Below are positions 26,342-36,241 of a DNA stretch of 64,000 nt, one piece after another. Under the pieces are notes generated by a model that saw only the letters and a program-made list of their open reading frames with translations, did no database searches and had not been told where the DNA came from. Made by a program: the position numbers and the translations under genes. The DNA is from GH45 sp046704385 (GTDB taxonomy: Bacteria > Bacteroidota > Bacteroidia > Bacteroidales > SZUA-534): positions 1 to 64,000 of the forward strand of contig JBJKSB010000041.1 in the NCBI GenBank assembly GCA_046704385.1. Direction: 5' to 3'. The number at the start of each line of letters is the position of its first letter. Position 1 is the first letter of the stretch.

Positions 26342-29300
26342 TTAATAAATAACAAATCGCACTAAATCTGTTTTATCTGAGTGAACCACCTTAAGGTAAT
26401 AAACTCCCTCTTTCAAATTATCTGCTTGTATTAATTGTTTATTTGATTTGGATATATCGAATTCTTTCCTCCAAACGGTTTTTCCTTCCAAATTAATTAT
26501 TTCAACAGCCTGTGTTTCCACTGATTTGGATTCATAAACCAACCAAAATTTACCATTATTGGGGTTCGGATAGATCGAAACTTTATTGGATATTTTATCA
26601 TTGATACTGGTTACTGTTACATTAATGGTATCGGCAGCCGAACAGCCCAGGCTGTTGGTAACCATTACCCAATATTCGCCGGTTTTAGAGACCTTGATTT
26701 TCTGGCCGGTATCCCCGGTTGACCATAAGTAGGCAGATTGCCCGGCCCCGGCATCCAGATCAAAGGCTGTTTCGGAGGTAATATCTTCACCCAGATCAAC
26801 GGAGGGCAGGTCATTCACCACCACTTTCACCGTGTCGGATGCTGTAGCCCCGGATGCCGAACTTACCGTAACCGCATAAGTGCCTGCTGCATTTACTTCA
26901 ATCCGGCTGGTATCTTTTGCCCCGGTTGACCAGGTATAGGTGTCGAACCCGGAACCAGCATCAATTATTGCCGAGCTTCCTTTGCAGATTTTAACCAGTG
27001 GATTCAAGTCCAATTCTATGTTGCCTTCAACACCCACATCTTCACCGGTTGACTGTATACCGCCTTTTGTAGTCACATTGAAACTCACACCGTTTTCTAA
27101 CACATTATTTTTATACCTGAAATTGATCGTAGCAATAGTCCCGCTACCTGTCACATTCTGCTGGTCGGTACGGGTCATTCCTACATAAATAATGTGTTTT
27201 ATGCTGTCTACCTTATCAACGGTAAGCATACTTGTGCCATCCTCGCCAAACCAGCTTCGGTCGAATTTAACATTAACGCTGTCCCACAATATTTTTTCGC
27301 CACCAATTACTTCAATTTCAAAACCAATGGCATAAATTTCACCCCCTTTATGTTTTGCCGGTGGCCCCAACTGGGCTTTTGCACTTCTCCGACTTCCGGC
27401 CATCTTGGTTGCAGCAGTATCCCACACACAAGTAATAACCCAATCAGCGCCTTTAAAATCCGGTTGGCGATAGTGGCTAAATGCAAAGTTTTGTTTGATA
27501 GCACTAACATCATTAATATCAATTATTCCATCGCCATTACAGTCGCCGTATTTGTTGTTTGTGCCATCAAGCTGATAGGTACTCCAATTCTGTCCGTATT
27601 GTCCATACCAGTTTGTGGTGGCATTCTCCCGTTTAGGACCGGTCAGGTTATAGTTCAATCCTATGGTCATAATATCATAATGGTTCGCTTCGAGGTCGTT
27701 ATTGGCATCACCCGGCCAAACACAGCTGAACAAACATGGGTTTTCTATAGAGTTTCCTATCCGAACATCGTCACAATATGTTTTTTGTTTTCCTGATGCC
27801 GAGGTTGTGGTCAGACAAACCGCATAATAACCCGTATCAGCATAAGCATGAGTTGGGTCTTTTTGTTCCGAACTATATCCATCGCCGAAATCCCAGTAAT
27901 AAGTTGTAATATTTCCTAATGCCTGGTTTTTAAAGTGCCCGGTAGATGTTAACGAATCGGCAAAATAGGTGAAAAATGCGGTAATGCTATTTGAAACATC
28001 ACCAACTGCAATAAACTTACATTTGGTTGCCTGGTTTATACTGTTATTTGCGGTTAAACAAACCCTGTAATAATCATTTGTTTTATAAGTATAAACCGGG
28101 TTTTCAACCAGGCTGGCCGGTGAATTATCTCCAAAGTCCCAATACCAGTTAGTTACATTACCTAAGGACTTGTCGCTAAAGGTTATTTTATTGGTATTGT
28201 CCTGACCCACATAACTGAATTTAGCTGTTATTTCACTCGCTGCACTAGTCGAATCTGAACCTTCAACAAACACATCTTTATAACGGGTATCAAAACATCC
28301 GTTTACGGTATCAATTACGGTATATCCTACATAATAATAGCCGGGTTTACTATAGACATGAACAGGATTAACCTCATTACTGTTTGTGCCGTCATTAAAA
28401 TCCCAGAAATGCTGGCTATAATCACCAACAGCCTGTGAGGTAAATGAAACTGTAAACTGATCGGGATAGAATGTAAATTTAGCGTTACATGAGGCCTGTC
28501 CCGGTTTATATACATAAATTACTTTTGTTCTGTCATCAAGACATTGGCTAACGGAATCGTAAATACTCAGTGTTACTTCATAATATCCTGATTCCGCAAA
28601 TACATGTAATGGGTTTTCTAAAAAGCTATACTGACCGTCACCAAAATCCCAGAAAAAATCAGTTGTGTTTGTGCTTGATTCATTAATAAAGCTTATGGAA
28701 TCCTGATTGCTGAAATAGGAGTAATTAGCATCACAGACCACAGCGCTTCCAAAAATTACTTCTATTTGTTCTGTAATTTCATCCGTACAATTCGTTGAAG
28801 CATTGTAAATTATTAATGTTACATCATAAACATCGGGTTGGCTATACTTGTGTGTTGGGTTATCATCAAAAGAATACTTTCCATCGCCAAAATCCCAAAA
28901 TACATCTGTATATCCCGTTGTTGAATTATTGGTAAAAGTAACCATGCTATCTGTCACATTAAATGCAAATTTAGCATCACAACTGTTAACCGGATCGCCT
29001 ATGGTAATATCTACACAACTGTCGGCTTTTTGATTGGTCAGAATATTTCGTGCAACCAGGCATACGGTGTAATATCCATCTCTATTGTAAGTATAAACCG
29101 GATTCTCTTCCTGTGATTGTGCTCCATTACCAAAATCCCAGTTATAGGCTCCTCCGTTTACCGACTGATTGGTGAAGGTAACTGCCCTCCCATTAATGAT
29201 ATAAGAAAAACTTGCTACCGGATTATCGGTAACCGAAACCATCAGTGAATCGGAATACGATCCTTCGCCACAATGATTTATTCCCTTGACAAATATTTTT

Positions 29301-32300
29301 GCTGTACCAAAAAAGGTTTGCGACCAGGAAACCGTGCCGGATATTCCATTTCCTGAAATGCTTCCTGCTGAAGCCGGCACTAAAAGCCACCTCAGCGAAT
29401 CTGCATTTGCCACTGCTGTTGTAGTATAAATTGAATTGCCAACTGTATTATCAACATTAATCACCCCTGATGGTTGGCTCGGTTTATAAGGTAAAGAGTC
29501 CACATACAAGGTCAACAATACGATTGAATCGCATCCCGCAATTGTACTAAACAATTCACTGTAATTGCCAGCTATTGTAAGCGTTTGGGTGCCTAGTATA
29601 TAGCTGTCTCCGGAGCAAATAGTTGCTGTATCGTAAACCGAGTAAGATGAGTTTACCAATAAATTAAGCGTAACTGTCGAATCCATTCCATTGGCAGCCA
29701 CAAATACTTCATTATAACTGCCCGTTGTTGTAAGAGTCTGGGTGCCCAACATATATGTGTCGCCTTCGCAAATTGCTGCTGAGATTGTATCATAAATCGG
29801 GTATTGGTTAATCAGAACAAGCTTGCCATAATACGGGTTTGCTCCATCGGGACCGGTAAAATTGTGTTTGTTAATTAAATTCTGGGTTACCGGGTCGTAT
29901 TCAAAAATTGTCCCGTTGTTATTTGTAGCACCATTGGTTGTCATTCCTAACAGTTTTCCTGTGGTTGATTGTACCATGGAATTGTTTGGATACTGTCCGT
30001 TTGTTGTGCTATCAAAACTTACAACAAGCGTAGTGGTATTATAATACATATCATACTGAAATAATCCGCCAAAATTATTCATTCCTCCTTCGCGGGTTAA
30101 TCCATAAAGGTAACCATCGTTTGCCTGTACCAAATTGCCCTGCGGTTTGCTCCCATCAGATTGCATATAAAACTCATATGTTTTTGTATAGATGCTGTCG
30201 CTAGTATTATAGGAATATACCACCCCAAAATTATTCATTCCTCCGGCAGAGGCTAATCCGTATAACAAACCATTGTTGGCCTGCATCAAACTTCCTGAAG
30301 GATCAGCTCCCGAAACGGCCCCGTCAAAGTCAAGTCTTTTTATACAACTGTTGTTAGCAGGATTGTATTCAAAAAGTACCCCCATATCATTCACACCACC
30401 CTTCCTGGTCACACCATACATATGGCCATTGTCTGCCAGAAATAAGGAACCAGCCGGCATTGCACCCGTGGCAACAGAATCAAAATCAATTCGTTTAGTA
30501 AATACATTATTGGCAATGTCAAATTCGAAAATAACCCCGGCATTATTTATTCCTCCTTCTGTGGTCATGCCATAAAGTTTGCCTCCTTGTAATTCGAATA
30601 AATCTTCAGCAGGAACAGAACCGCTTGCAGTACCATCAAAATCGAAAAGTTTGGTATAGGTTTTTAAAACCGGGTTATATTCAAATATAACTCCCATGTT
30701 ATTTGCGCCTCCGGCAGAAGCTAATCCGTATAACTTGCCATTACTGGCCTGTAGCAAATTACCCCCGGGCGAGTTTCCGGTGGTTCCGGTATTAAAGGAA
30801 TATACAAGTTTAAAATTTTCTCCTTTTTCGTCCGTTTTAAATATTGAACCAACTCCATTGGCACCTCCCGCCATGGTCATTCCCCAATATTCATTGTCTG
30901 GCTGGCAGGCTTCAGTTAATGTTAACGTAACTATAGAATCGCATCCGGTTAACGAAACAAATGTTTCAACATATGTGCCGGCAGTGGTTAATGTCTGTGT
31001 TCCAAAAATATAGCTTTCTCCTTTACAAATTGCTGCGGTTGCTGTCGTGTTAATCGTGTAGCAACCGGTTTCAATCAAGTTTCCTGCTATTTGACCATAG
31101 GTATAATCAAAATTATGTTTCCCAAGTAAGGTGTCGGCTGCAATATTAAATTCATAAATAACACCATTTCCCAACCCCCCCCCGTTACTGGTGTTTCCGT
31201 AAAGATTTCCATCAGAACCAATGGTTAAACCATGGTTTGGGTATGCACCATTGTTTGTATAATCAAACTCTGCTTTTTGCGTATAAATTCCGGTAGTTAG
31301 GTCATATTTAAAAATAATTCCATAACCCAACCCGCCATTGCTGGAAACGCCATAAATTGTATCGTTTGCTGATTGTACCAGATTTTCAACAACAGTGTAA
31401 CCATCCGTTGCCTTAAAACTATACAATGTGTCAACACCATAGGTTCCGGGGTTAAAACTAAAAATAGTGCCATATCCACTGGCTCCTCCGGTTGTTGTTG
31501 CTCCATACAAAAGATTATTGCTTGCAGCCAACAATCCACAATTCGGCATTCCCCCTTCAGCGGAGCCAAAAGAATACGGTGTTGTAAATTGAGAACTTGT
31601 TGTATCATATTCGAAAATAATACCAGGGCCCATTATTCCAGTGCTTGTTACCCCGTAGATTTTTCCGTTTGAAGCCTCAACAAGTTGTCCCACAGGATAG
31701 CCTCCTGCCGTGTCATTAAAATCATGAAGTTTTGTGAAAATATTTGTGTTAATATCAAATTTATACATGGTTCCATATCCATAGAGCCCCCCTGCATAAG
31801 CCACCCCATATAAAGTTCCAGTTGAGGATTCAAACAAAGCGGAGTAACTTTCGTATCCGGTGCTGTCCAAATTAAAACTAAATAGTTTTTGATACACTCC
31901 GGAGGCGGGATCGTATTCATAGATTACGCCGTCGTTGTATACTCCTCCTGAATTTGTAGTTCCATAAAATTTGCCATTTGCTGCCTGAATTAATCCGGAG
32001 GCAGGACCATTACCATCAGAATCAAGCAGGTTAGCCTTATTAACCACTTTTGCTGTAATTGTATCATATTCAAAAAGTATCCCTCCATGGCCGCTGCTTC
32101 CCCCATCACTGGTCAGTCCGAAAATTCGGTTTTGAGAAGTAACGGTTACTGTTCCAAACGGAACGACACCATCTATTAACTTGTCGCCAAAATTTTTTAA
32201 AACCGTACATGAATTTGATGTCGTGTCGAATTTAAACAATGTTCCACCAAAGTTAGCTCCTCCATACGCGGTTAATCCATATAATATTCCATTGGTTCCC

Positions 32301-33319
32301 TCTTCAAGATTTCCATATGGTTCATATCCATTAATTGTGCTGTCAAGATTAAATTTCACAATGACGTTTTCTGTTGAAATATTGTATTCAAATATGACAC
32401 CGGCATCATTAGTTCCTCCTAAACTTGTCATGCCATACATTTTTCCATTGCTTGCCTGGGTAAGGCTTCCATAGGGTTGCCCTCCAAACAGACTATTCGC
32501 AAAATCATATTTAACTGAAACAGAATCCGCTCCGGGGTTGTACTCGAAAATAACACCATTATCGATTGACCCGCCAAAAGTAGTCATCCCATATAATTTA
32601 CCGTTTGATGCTAATGTCAAATCACCGTAAGGAGATGTTCCTCCGGGTAAAGCTTTATAAATCGATCCAAAATCAACCTTTTTACTTACAATACCTGTTT
32701 TAATATCAAATTCAAAAAGGGCACCAGAACCATTTTGCCCGCCACCACTGGTCATTCCGTATAATTTGCCAATATTGGCCTCGACCACCCCGCCATAGGG
32801 ATATTCACCAAAAGAAGATGAAAAATCGAATTTTTTTGTGAACTTTGAATTAATCGGGTCATATTCAAACAATGTTCCTGAACCCTGGATTCCACCATAA
32901 CTGGTTAAACCATACAAAAGTCCATTCGCCGCTTTAAATAAACTACCGCTGGGTTCAGCTCCGTCTATTGTCTTAAAACTGTGTTTTATAACGTACCTTT
33001 CTGTATTTGGGTCGTATTCAAATAAAACTCCGTTACCATCGTCTCCACCATATGAGGTCATGCCGTACAGTTTCCCGTTATCAGCCTCACAAAGTTTTGT
33101 ATATTGCGGAGAATCGCCACCCTGTGGCGAAAATGTATACTCGCTGACAAAATTATTTCCCTGCCCGTCGGTTCTGAAGATGAGGCTACCACTACTTCCA
33201 ATTCCTGTTTTTGCCCCGCCTCCGGAACCCTGTATAACGCCCCAAAATTGTGTTTGCGACAAAGCAACTTGTGTGGTTAACATCAAAAATAAACCAGAAA
33301 TCAGTAAACTTTTTTTCAT
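26342..33319 (-). CDS. Giant secreted GloVer-repeat/PKD protein with T9SS sorting domain
   Basis: This 2325-residue protein has a signal peptide (ending ALSQ). Order: about 13 GloVer-type (TIGR03803-like) repeats (30-745; each has LYGxTxxGG, GxxFEYD and an F-D/S-F turn); a module with AICKGESYIFGTQTL (~760); about 6 more GloVer repeats (~805-1160); two further copies of that module (~1183 and ~1230); an Ig-like domain; six PKD domains (~1367-1855, WDFGDG); a dockerin-like Ca-binding pair (~1866-1945, DANNDLEANHYD and DCNGDGIIDIND); a cohesin-like domain (~1990-2095); Ig-like segments; and a type A T9SS C-terminal domain (2246-2325, YPNPNNGKF, ending KTDLVRFVIY). It is probably exported by T9SS and held at the cell surface. 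Function is unknown; the GloVer blocks look like a propeller. Confidence 0.9.
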   Translation of the reverse strand: MKKSLLISGLFLMLTTQVALSQTQFWGVIQGSGGGAKTGIGSSGSLIFRTDGQGNNFVSEYTFSPQGGDSPQYTKLCEADNGKLYGMTSYGGDDGNGVLFEYDPNTERYVIKHSFKTIDGAEPSGSLFKAANGLLYGLTSYGGIQGSGTLFEYDPINSKFTKKFDFSSSFGEYPYGGVVEANIGKLYGMTSGGGQNGSGALFEFDIKTGIVSKKVDFGSIYKALPGGTSPYGDLTLASNGKLYGMTTFGGSIDNGVIFEYNPGADSVSVKYDFANSLFGGQPYGSLTQASNGKMYGMTSLGGTNDAGVIFEYNISTENVIVKFNLDSTINGYEPYGNLEEGTNGILYGLTAYGGANFGGTLFKFDTTSNSCTVLKNFGDKLIDGVVPFGTVTVTSQNRIFGLTSDGGSSGHGGILFEYDTITAKVVNKANLLDSDGNGPASGLIQAANGKFYGTTNSGGVYNDGVIYEYDPASGVYQKLFSFNLDSTGYESYSALFESSTGTLYGVAYAGGLYGYGTMYKFDINTNIFTKLHDFNDTAGGYPVGQLVEASNGKIYGVTSTGIMGPGIIFEYDTTSSQFTTPYSFGSAEGGMPNCGLLAASNNLLYGATTTGGASGYGTIFSFNPGTYGVDTLYSFKATDGYTVVENLVQSANDTIYGVSSNGGLGYGIIFKYDLTTGIYTQKAEFDYTNNGAYPNHGLTIGSDGNLYGNTSNGGGLGNGVIYEFNIAADTLLGKHNFDYTYGQIAGNLIETGCYTINTTATAAICKGESYIFGTQTLTTAGTYVETFVSLTGCDSIVTLTLTEACQPDNEYWGMTMAGGANGVGSIFKTDEKGENFKLVYSFNTGTTGNSPGGNLLQASNGKLYGLASAGGANNMGVIFEYNPVLKTYTKLFDFDGTASGSVPAEDLFELQGGKLYGMTTEGGINNAGVIFEFDIANNVFTKRIDFDSVATGAMPAGSLFLADNGHMYGVTRKGGVNDMGVLFEYNPANNSCIKRLDFDGAVSGADPSGSLMQANNGLLYGLASAGGMNNFGVVYSYNTSDSIYTKTYEFYMQSDGSKPQGNLVQANDGYLYGLTREGGMNNFGGLFQYDMYYNTTTLVVSFDSTTNGQYPNNSMVQSTTGKLLGMTTNGATNNNGTIFEYDPVTQNLINKHNFTGPDGANPYYGKLVLINQYPIYDTISAAICEGDTYMLGTQTLTTTGSYNEVFVAANGMDSTVTLNLLVNSSYSVYDTATICSGDSYILGTQTLTIAGNYSELFSTIAGCDSIVLLTLYVDSLPYKPSQPSGVINVDNTVGNSIYTTTAVANADSLRWLLVPASAGSISGNGISGTVSWSQTFFGTAKIFVKGINHCGEGSYSDSLMVSVTDNPVASFSYIINGRAVTFTNQSVNGGAYNWDFGNGAQSQEENPVYTYNRDGYYTVCLVARNILTNQKADSCVDITIGDPVNSCDAKFAFNVTDSMVTFTNNSTTGYTDVFWDFGDGKYSFDDNPTHKYSQPDVYDVTLIIYNASTNCTDEITEQIEVIFGSAVVCDANYSYFSNQDSISFINESSTNTTDFFWDFGDGQYSFLENPLHVFAESGYYEVTLSIYDSVSQCLDDRTKVIYVYKPGQASCNAKFTFYPDQFTVSFTSQAVGDYSQHFWDFNDGTNSNEVNPVHVYSKPGYYYVGYTVIDTVNGCFDTRYKDVFVEGSDSTSAASEITAKFSYVGQDNTNKITFSDKSLGNVTNWYWDFGDNSPASLVENPVYTYKTNDYYRVCLTANNSINQATKCKFIAVGDVSNSITAFFTYFADSLTSTGHFKNQALGNITTYYWDFGDGYSSEQKDPTHAYADTGYYAVCLTTTSASGKQKTYCDDVRIGNSIENPCLFSCVWPGDANNDLEANHYDIMTIGLNYNLTGPKRENATTNWYGQYGQNWSTYQLDGTNNKYGDCNGDGIIDINDVSAIKQNFAFSHYRQPDFKGADWVITCVWDTAATKMAGSRRSAKAQLGPPAKHKGGEIYAIGFEIEVIGGEKILWDSVNVKFDRSWFGEDGTSMLTVDKVDSIKHIIYVGMTRTDQQNVTGSGTIATINFRYKNNVLENGVSFNVTTKGGIQSTGEDVGVEGNIELDLNPLVKICKGSSAIIDAGSGFDTYTWSTGAKDTSRIEVNAAGTYAVTVSSASGATASDTVKVVVNDLPSVDLGEDITSETAFDLDAGAGQSAYLWSTGDTGQKIKVSKTGEYWVMVTNSLGCSAADTINVTVTSINDKISNKVSIYPNPNNGKFWLVYESKSVETQAVEIINLEGKTVWRKEFDISKSNKQLIQADNLKEGVYYLKVVHSDKTDLVRFVIY
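27500..27725 (-). other. Dockerin-like calcium-binding segment within the giant protein
   Basis: Two EF-hand-type loops, DANNDLEANHYD (~1870) and DCNGDGIIDIND (~1927), are separated by an insertion rich in Asn/Tyr. Dockerins bind cohesins through two such loops; here a cohesin-like beta domain follows in the same chain, so the pair may fold against each other. Confidence 0.6.
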
Positions 33320-33687
33320 AACATTTGGCTTTTATTTTTTCATTGGTTATAAATTGTTGAATATTGACCCTGTTTTAAAAACAGGGTTTACAGAAATTAC
33401 AAATTCAATTTGGAATTCTTTAATGAGTCTATTTTAGCTAACACAAATAACAACATGTAGCAAATTGTTTTCCCGGACTAAAAAATCAATGAAATTGCAG
33501 AAAAATTAAAAAATAAATTTAATATAAAAGGCTTTAGCTAAATTACATAAAAGTTTGCTTCCCTTTTAAATTTTGGGGTTTTATTTTTTTGTTGTCCAAA
33601 AAACTGTGATTTATATTGCCTTTTAGATTTGTGATATAATGTTGTGTCGCTATATTTCCAAGTTTTTATTTAAAAAGTTTGAGGCAT

Positions 33688-33716
33688 AAAAAAAGCAGAT
33701 CGGGGAGATCTGCTTT
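33688..33716 (-). terminator. Leftward terminator of the lost gene
   Basis: On the minus strand, AAAGCAGATC and GATCTGCTTT form a 10-bp stem around TCCCC, followed by a run of T. It lies downstream of the decayed sorting-domain remnant and serves no intact gene nearby. Confidence 0.7.
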
Positions 33717-33845
33717 CTGCGACAAACGGGCGTGTTTAAAATAATTCTAAAGACTCAACTTTTACAGAAATTCATATGGCAAAACTGTCAAAATTATGAT
33801 TTCCCGATTCATTAAAAGTTTTCTCATGTCTTTAAACCCCATCCG

Positions 33846-33980
33846 TCAAACTGTTTCCCCTTCAACATTATTATTATCAACAGCTTGGGAGGCTGCTGAT
33901 TTGAACTCATAAACCAACCAAAATTTACCATTGTTAGGAAAAGGAAAAACAGTATTTTGTAATGAAACAAATTGACCATA
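33846..33980 (-). pseudogene. Remnant of a T9SS C-terminal sorting domain
   Basis: Translated on the minus strand this gives QNTVFPFPNNGKFWLVYE followed by FKSAASQAVDNNNVEGETV and TGA at 33848-33846. It matches the giant protein's C-terminal domain (IYPNPNNGKFWLVYESKS...TQAVEIINLEGKTV) residue by residue but has lost the rest of the domain and any upstream gene. The first Pro-Asn-Pro has become Pro-Phe-Pro. It is the tail of a former paralogue. Confidence 0.8.
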
Positions 33981-34291
33981 TAAAAGTTCGTTTTTAAAGA
34001 AAATTGTTTCCTCTAAATATTTATTTGTGCTTTGTTTTATGTTTTTCTTTTAAATGTAACTGTTATTGGTATAACACAAACACCCCAATAATTGTTTTAA
34101 TGTACACCCGTCATTCGCTTTATGCAAAATGCCGGCCTCCGTTTCTATTTCATGCTGTTTTATCCAAATTCTAAAATTATTTTTATGTATTATTCCGGTT
34201 TTACACTCTTTATTAACACAAACAACAATGTAGTTTGTTTACAATACATTGTAATTTGTATTTTTACAATCATTTTTAATTTTAATTCGAG

Positions 34292-35323
34292 ATGAAACAT
34301 TTAAGTATTACTATAATAATCTTAACAAGCTTGCTCACGATAAGCTGTAATCAAGGAAAAGTTAAAAAAAGTTTATTGCCAGGCGTTTCCGGTAAAGCCG
34401 GTGAAGTTTTAATTGTGATGGAAAAGAATCAATGGGAATCGCAACCGGGGAAGGCTTTTAAAGATTTGCTGTTGGTTGATTGCCCCGGTTTACCCCAGAG
34501 CGAACCCTTGTTTAATCCTATTAACATTTCGCGTAAAGCTTTTACCCAATTGTTTAGGGTACACCGGAATATTATTTTGACCCATATTTCCAACACTATT
34601 GAAAAACCGGGTATTCTTGTTGAATATGATAAATGGGCAAAACCTCAAATTGTAATTACAATGGTGGCTCCCGACAACGATAGTTTTTTGAAACTTTTTG
34701 ATAAAAATGCTCAAAAAATACTGGGTCTTCTTTATAAAACAGAGAGTGACCGAATTACTGAAAATTATAAAATATATTCGGAACCCGAGGTGATGAAAAA
34801 ACTTCAGGAGAGTGCTGATGTTTACCTCACCATTCCCAAAGGTTATACCTATGACATGGATACAAATAACTTTATTTGGATTTCACACGAAACCCCGGAA
34901 ATCAGCCAGGGCATTTTTGTTTATTATTATGAATATACCGACACCAATGATTTTTCTGTTAATTCGTTAATAAATAAAAGAGACGAAATGCTTAAAAAAT
35001 ATGTGGCTGGCCCGAATCCCGGAAGTTATATGACCACAGAACTAGAAGTTTTTCCTCAGTTTCGTTCCTATAAGTTAAATGGCAAATATACAGCCGAACT
35101 GCGCGGCCTGTGGAAAGTTGAAGGCGATTTTATGGGCGGTCCTTTTGTAAGTATTTCACAATTTGATAAACGGTATAACCGGATTGTTACAGTTGAAGGT
35201 TACGTTTATGCTCCTAAATACAACAAACGGGAATACGTCCGGCAGCTGGAAGCGATTATTTATTCATTGCGTTTTGAAAAACCAGAAACAGCTAAAAAAA
35301 CAGAAGAAAAGAAAAAGAATTAA
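34292..35323 (+). CDS. DUF4837 family lipoprotein
   Basis: This 343-residue lipoprotein has Cys19 in LLTISC. The body fits DUF4837: SGKAGEVLIVMEKNQWES near the start, then LFRVHRNIILTHI, LTIPKGYTYDMD, FVYYYEYTDTNDFS and the late YVYAPKYNKREYVRQLEAIIYSL. The function is not known; the family is confined to Bacteroidota, as far as I recall. It ends in a Lys/Glu-rich tail and overlaps the end of the convergent nitroreductase gene by 4 bp, with no terminator seen between them. Confidence 0.85.
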   Translation: MKHLSITIIILTSLLTISCNQGKVKKSLLPGVSGKAGEVLIVMEKNQWESQPGKAFKDLLLVDCPGLPQSEPLFNPINISRKAFTQLFRVHRNIILTHISNTIEKPGILVEYDKWAKPQIVITMVAPDNDSFLKLFDKNAQKILGLLYKTESDRITENYKIYSEPEVMKKLQESADVYLTIPKGYTYDMDTNNFIWISHETPEISQGIFVYYYEYTDTNDFSVNSLINKRDEMLKKYVAGPNPGSYMTTELEVFPQFRSYKLNGKYTAELRGLWKVEGDFMGGPFVSISQFDKRYNRIVTVEGYVYAPKYNKREYVRQLEAIIYSLRFEKPETAKKTEEKKKN

Positions 35324-36048
35324 ATTTCTTTAACAACCTCTGAATAATTATATCTTTTTTGCGGATAAAAAATGCCCTTTTCTGTGCCTTTGCCAACGGA
35401 GATAACCATGTTTATTTCGGAGCGGGCAGGTAATTTCAGGAATTTTTTAATTCGCTTTGAATCGAAACCTTCCATAGGACAGGTATCGTATCCAAAAGAA
35501 CGAACAGCCAGCATAAAAGTTTGTGCGGCTAAACCCACGCTTTTGTGGATGGTAATTTTTTTATTTATACTGGTTACTTCACGCACAATTGGTTTTTTAA
35601 GACCAACCGCCGAGACCAGAGCTTTTTTAAATAAACTAAATAGAAATAAAAAATCGCGGGAATAAAACAGGGGCATGGTTTTACCATAATATTTTCGTCG
35701 TCGTTGACGGTTGCTTTCCGGCTCAAAACTATCCGGGTCGTTAACCAAATCAAGGTTGAATTTAATTGATTTCTTCACCTTATCGGGGCGTGCCACAAAA
35801 ACAACTAATTCCGATGCTGTGCGTGCTGTGACCTGGTTCATGCAATATTCTGCCACTTTTTTCCTGGCTTCGGGATTTATAATCCTGTAAAATTCCCACA
35901 ATTGCATGTTGCTGCTATTCGGAGACAAGATTGCCAGTTCCAGACTTTTTTTAACAATGTCCTTATTATAGTCTTCGGTTTGATCATAAACCCGCATGGA
36001 ACGGCGCGATTTCACCACCTGCTCAAAAACTGTTTCGCCCTGATTCAT
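35320..36048 (-). CDS. Nitroreductase family FMN oxidoreductase
   Basis: This 242-residue cytosolic protein has the nitroreductase opening FEQVVKSRRSMRVYDQ (FMN phosphate-binding Arg-Arg-Ser), LAILSPNSSNMQLWEFYRI and the C-terminal GLAAQTFMLAVRSFGYDTCPMEGFD. These enzymes use NAD(P)H to reduce nitro groups, quinones or flavins through bound FMN. The middle (about 95-160) carries a basic insertion (NRQRRRKYYGKTM) that is longer than in minimal members. The natural substrate is unknown. Its tail overlaps that of the DUF4837 gene by 4 bp. Confidence 0.88.
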   Translation of the reverse strand: MNQGETVFEQVVKSRRSMRVYDQTEDYNKDIVKKSLELAILSPNSSNMQLWEFYRIINPEARKKVAEYCMNQVTARTASELVVFVARPDKVKKSIKFNLDLVNDPDSFEPESNRQRRRKYYGKTMPLFYSRDFLFLFSLFKKALVSAVGLKKPIVREVTSINKKITIHKSVGLAAQTFMLAVRSFGYDTCPMEGFDSKRIKKFLKLPARSEINMVISVGKGTEKGIFYPQKRYNYSEVVKEI

Positions 36049-36178
36049 TTTAATCTTGTTTTAAACCGGGCCAAAAGTATAAAAAAAAGTTGGGGTTTTA
36101 AATTTCGCTTTTGCAAACGATTGCTCTGTTTTTCATTGATTTAAGTGAATAAAAACAATTAAAAAACCGGCAATTTCA

Positions 36179-36186
36179 TATATTTG
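36179..36186 (+). promoter_or_regulatory. Probable -7 box of the pgk promoter
   Basis: TATATTTG is a perfect TAnnTTTG element 55 nt before the pgk start codon. No good TTG lies at the usual distance. Confidence 0.45.
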
Positions 36187-36241
36187 TGATCGCAAATTTT
36201 GTAACTCTAAAATTAACAATCAGATATAAAATTATTGAATC

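Larger units (their letters stand above)
33320..34291. other. Long intergenic region with a decayed gene end
   Basis: This 970-bp AT-rich stretch has no intact gene. It holds a leftward terminator (33688-33716) and a broken T9SS sorting-domain remnant (33846-33980), so a minus-strand gene once stood here. The part from about 34000 to 34291 shows nothing further, apart from A/T runs before the DUF4837 gene. Confidence 0.6.

Noticed and set aside
27194..27796. 200-codon frame antisense to the giant repeat gene
   Set aside because: It mirrors the repeat-rich coding strand; the translation shows no family and there is no start signal.
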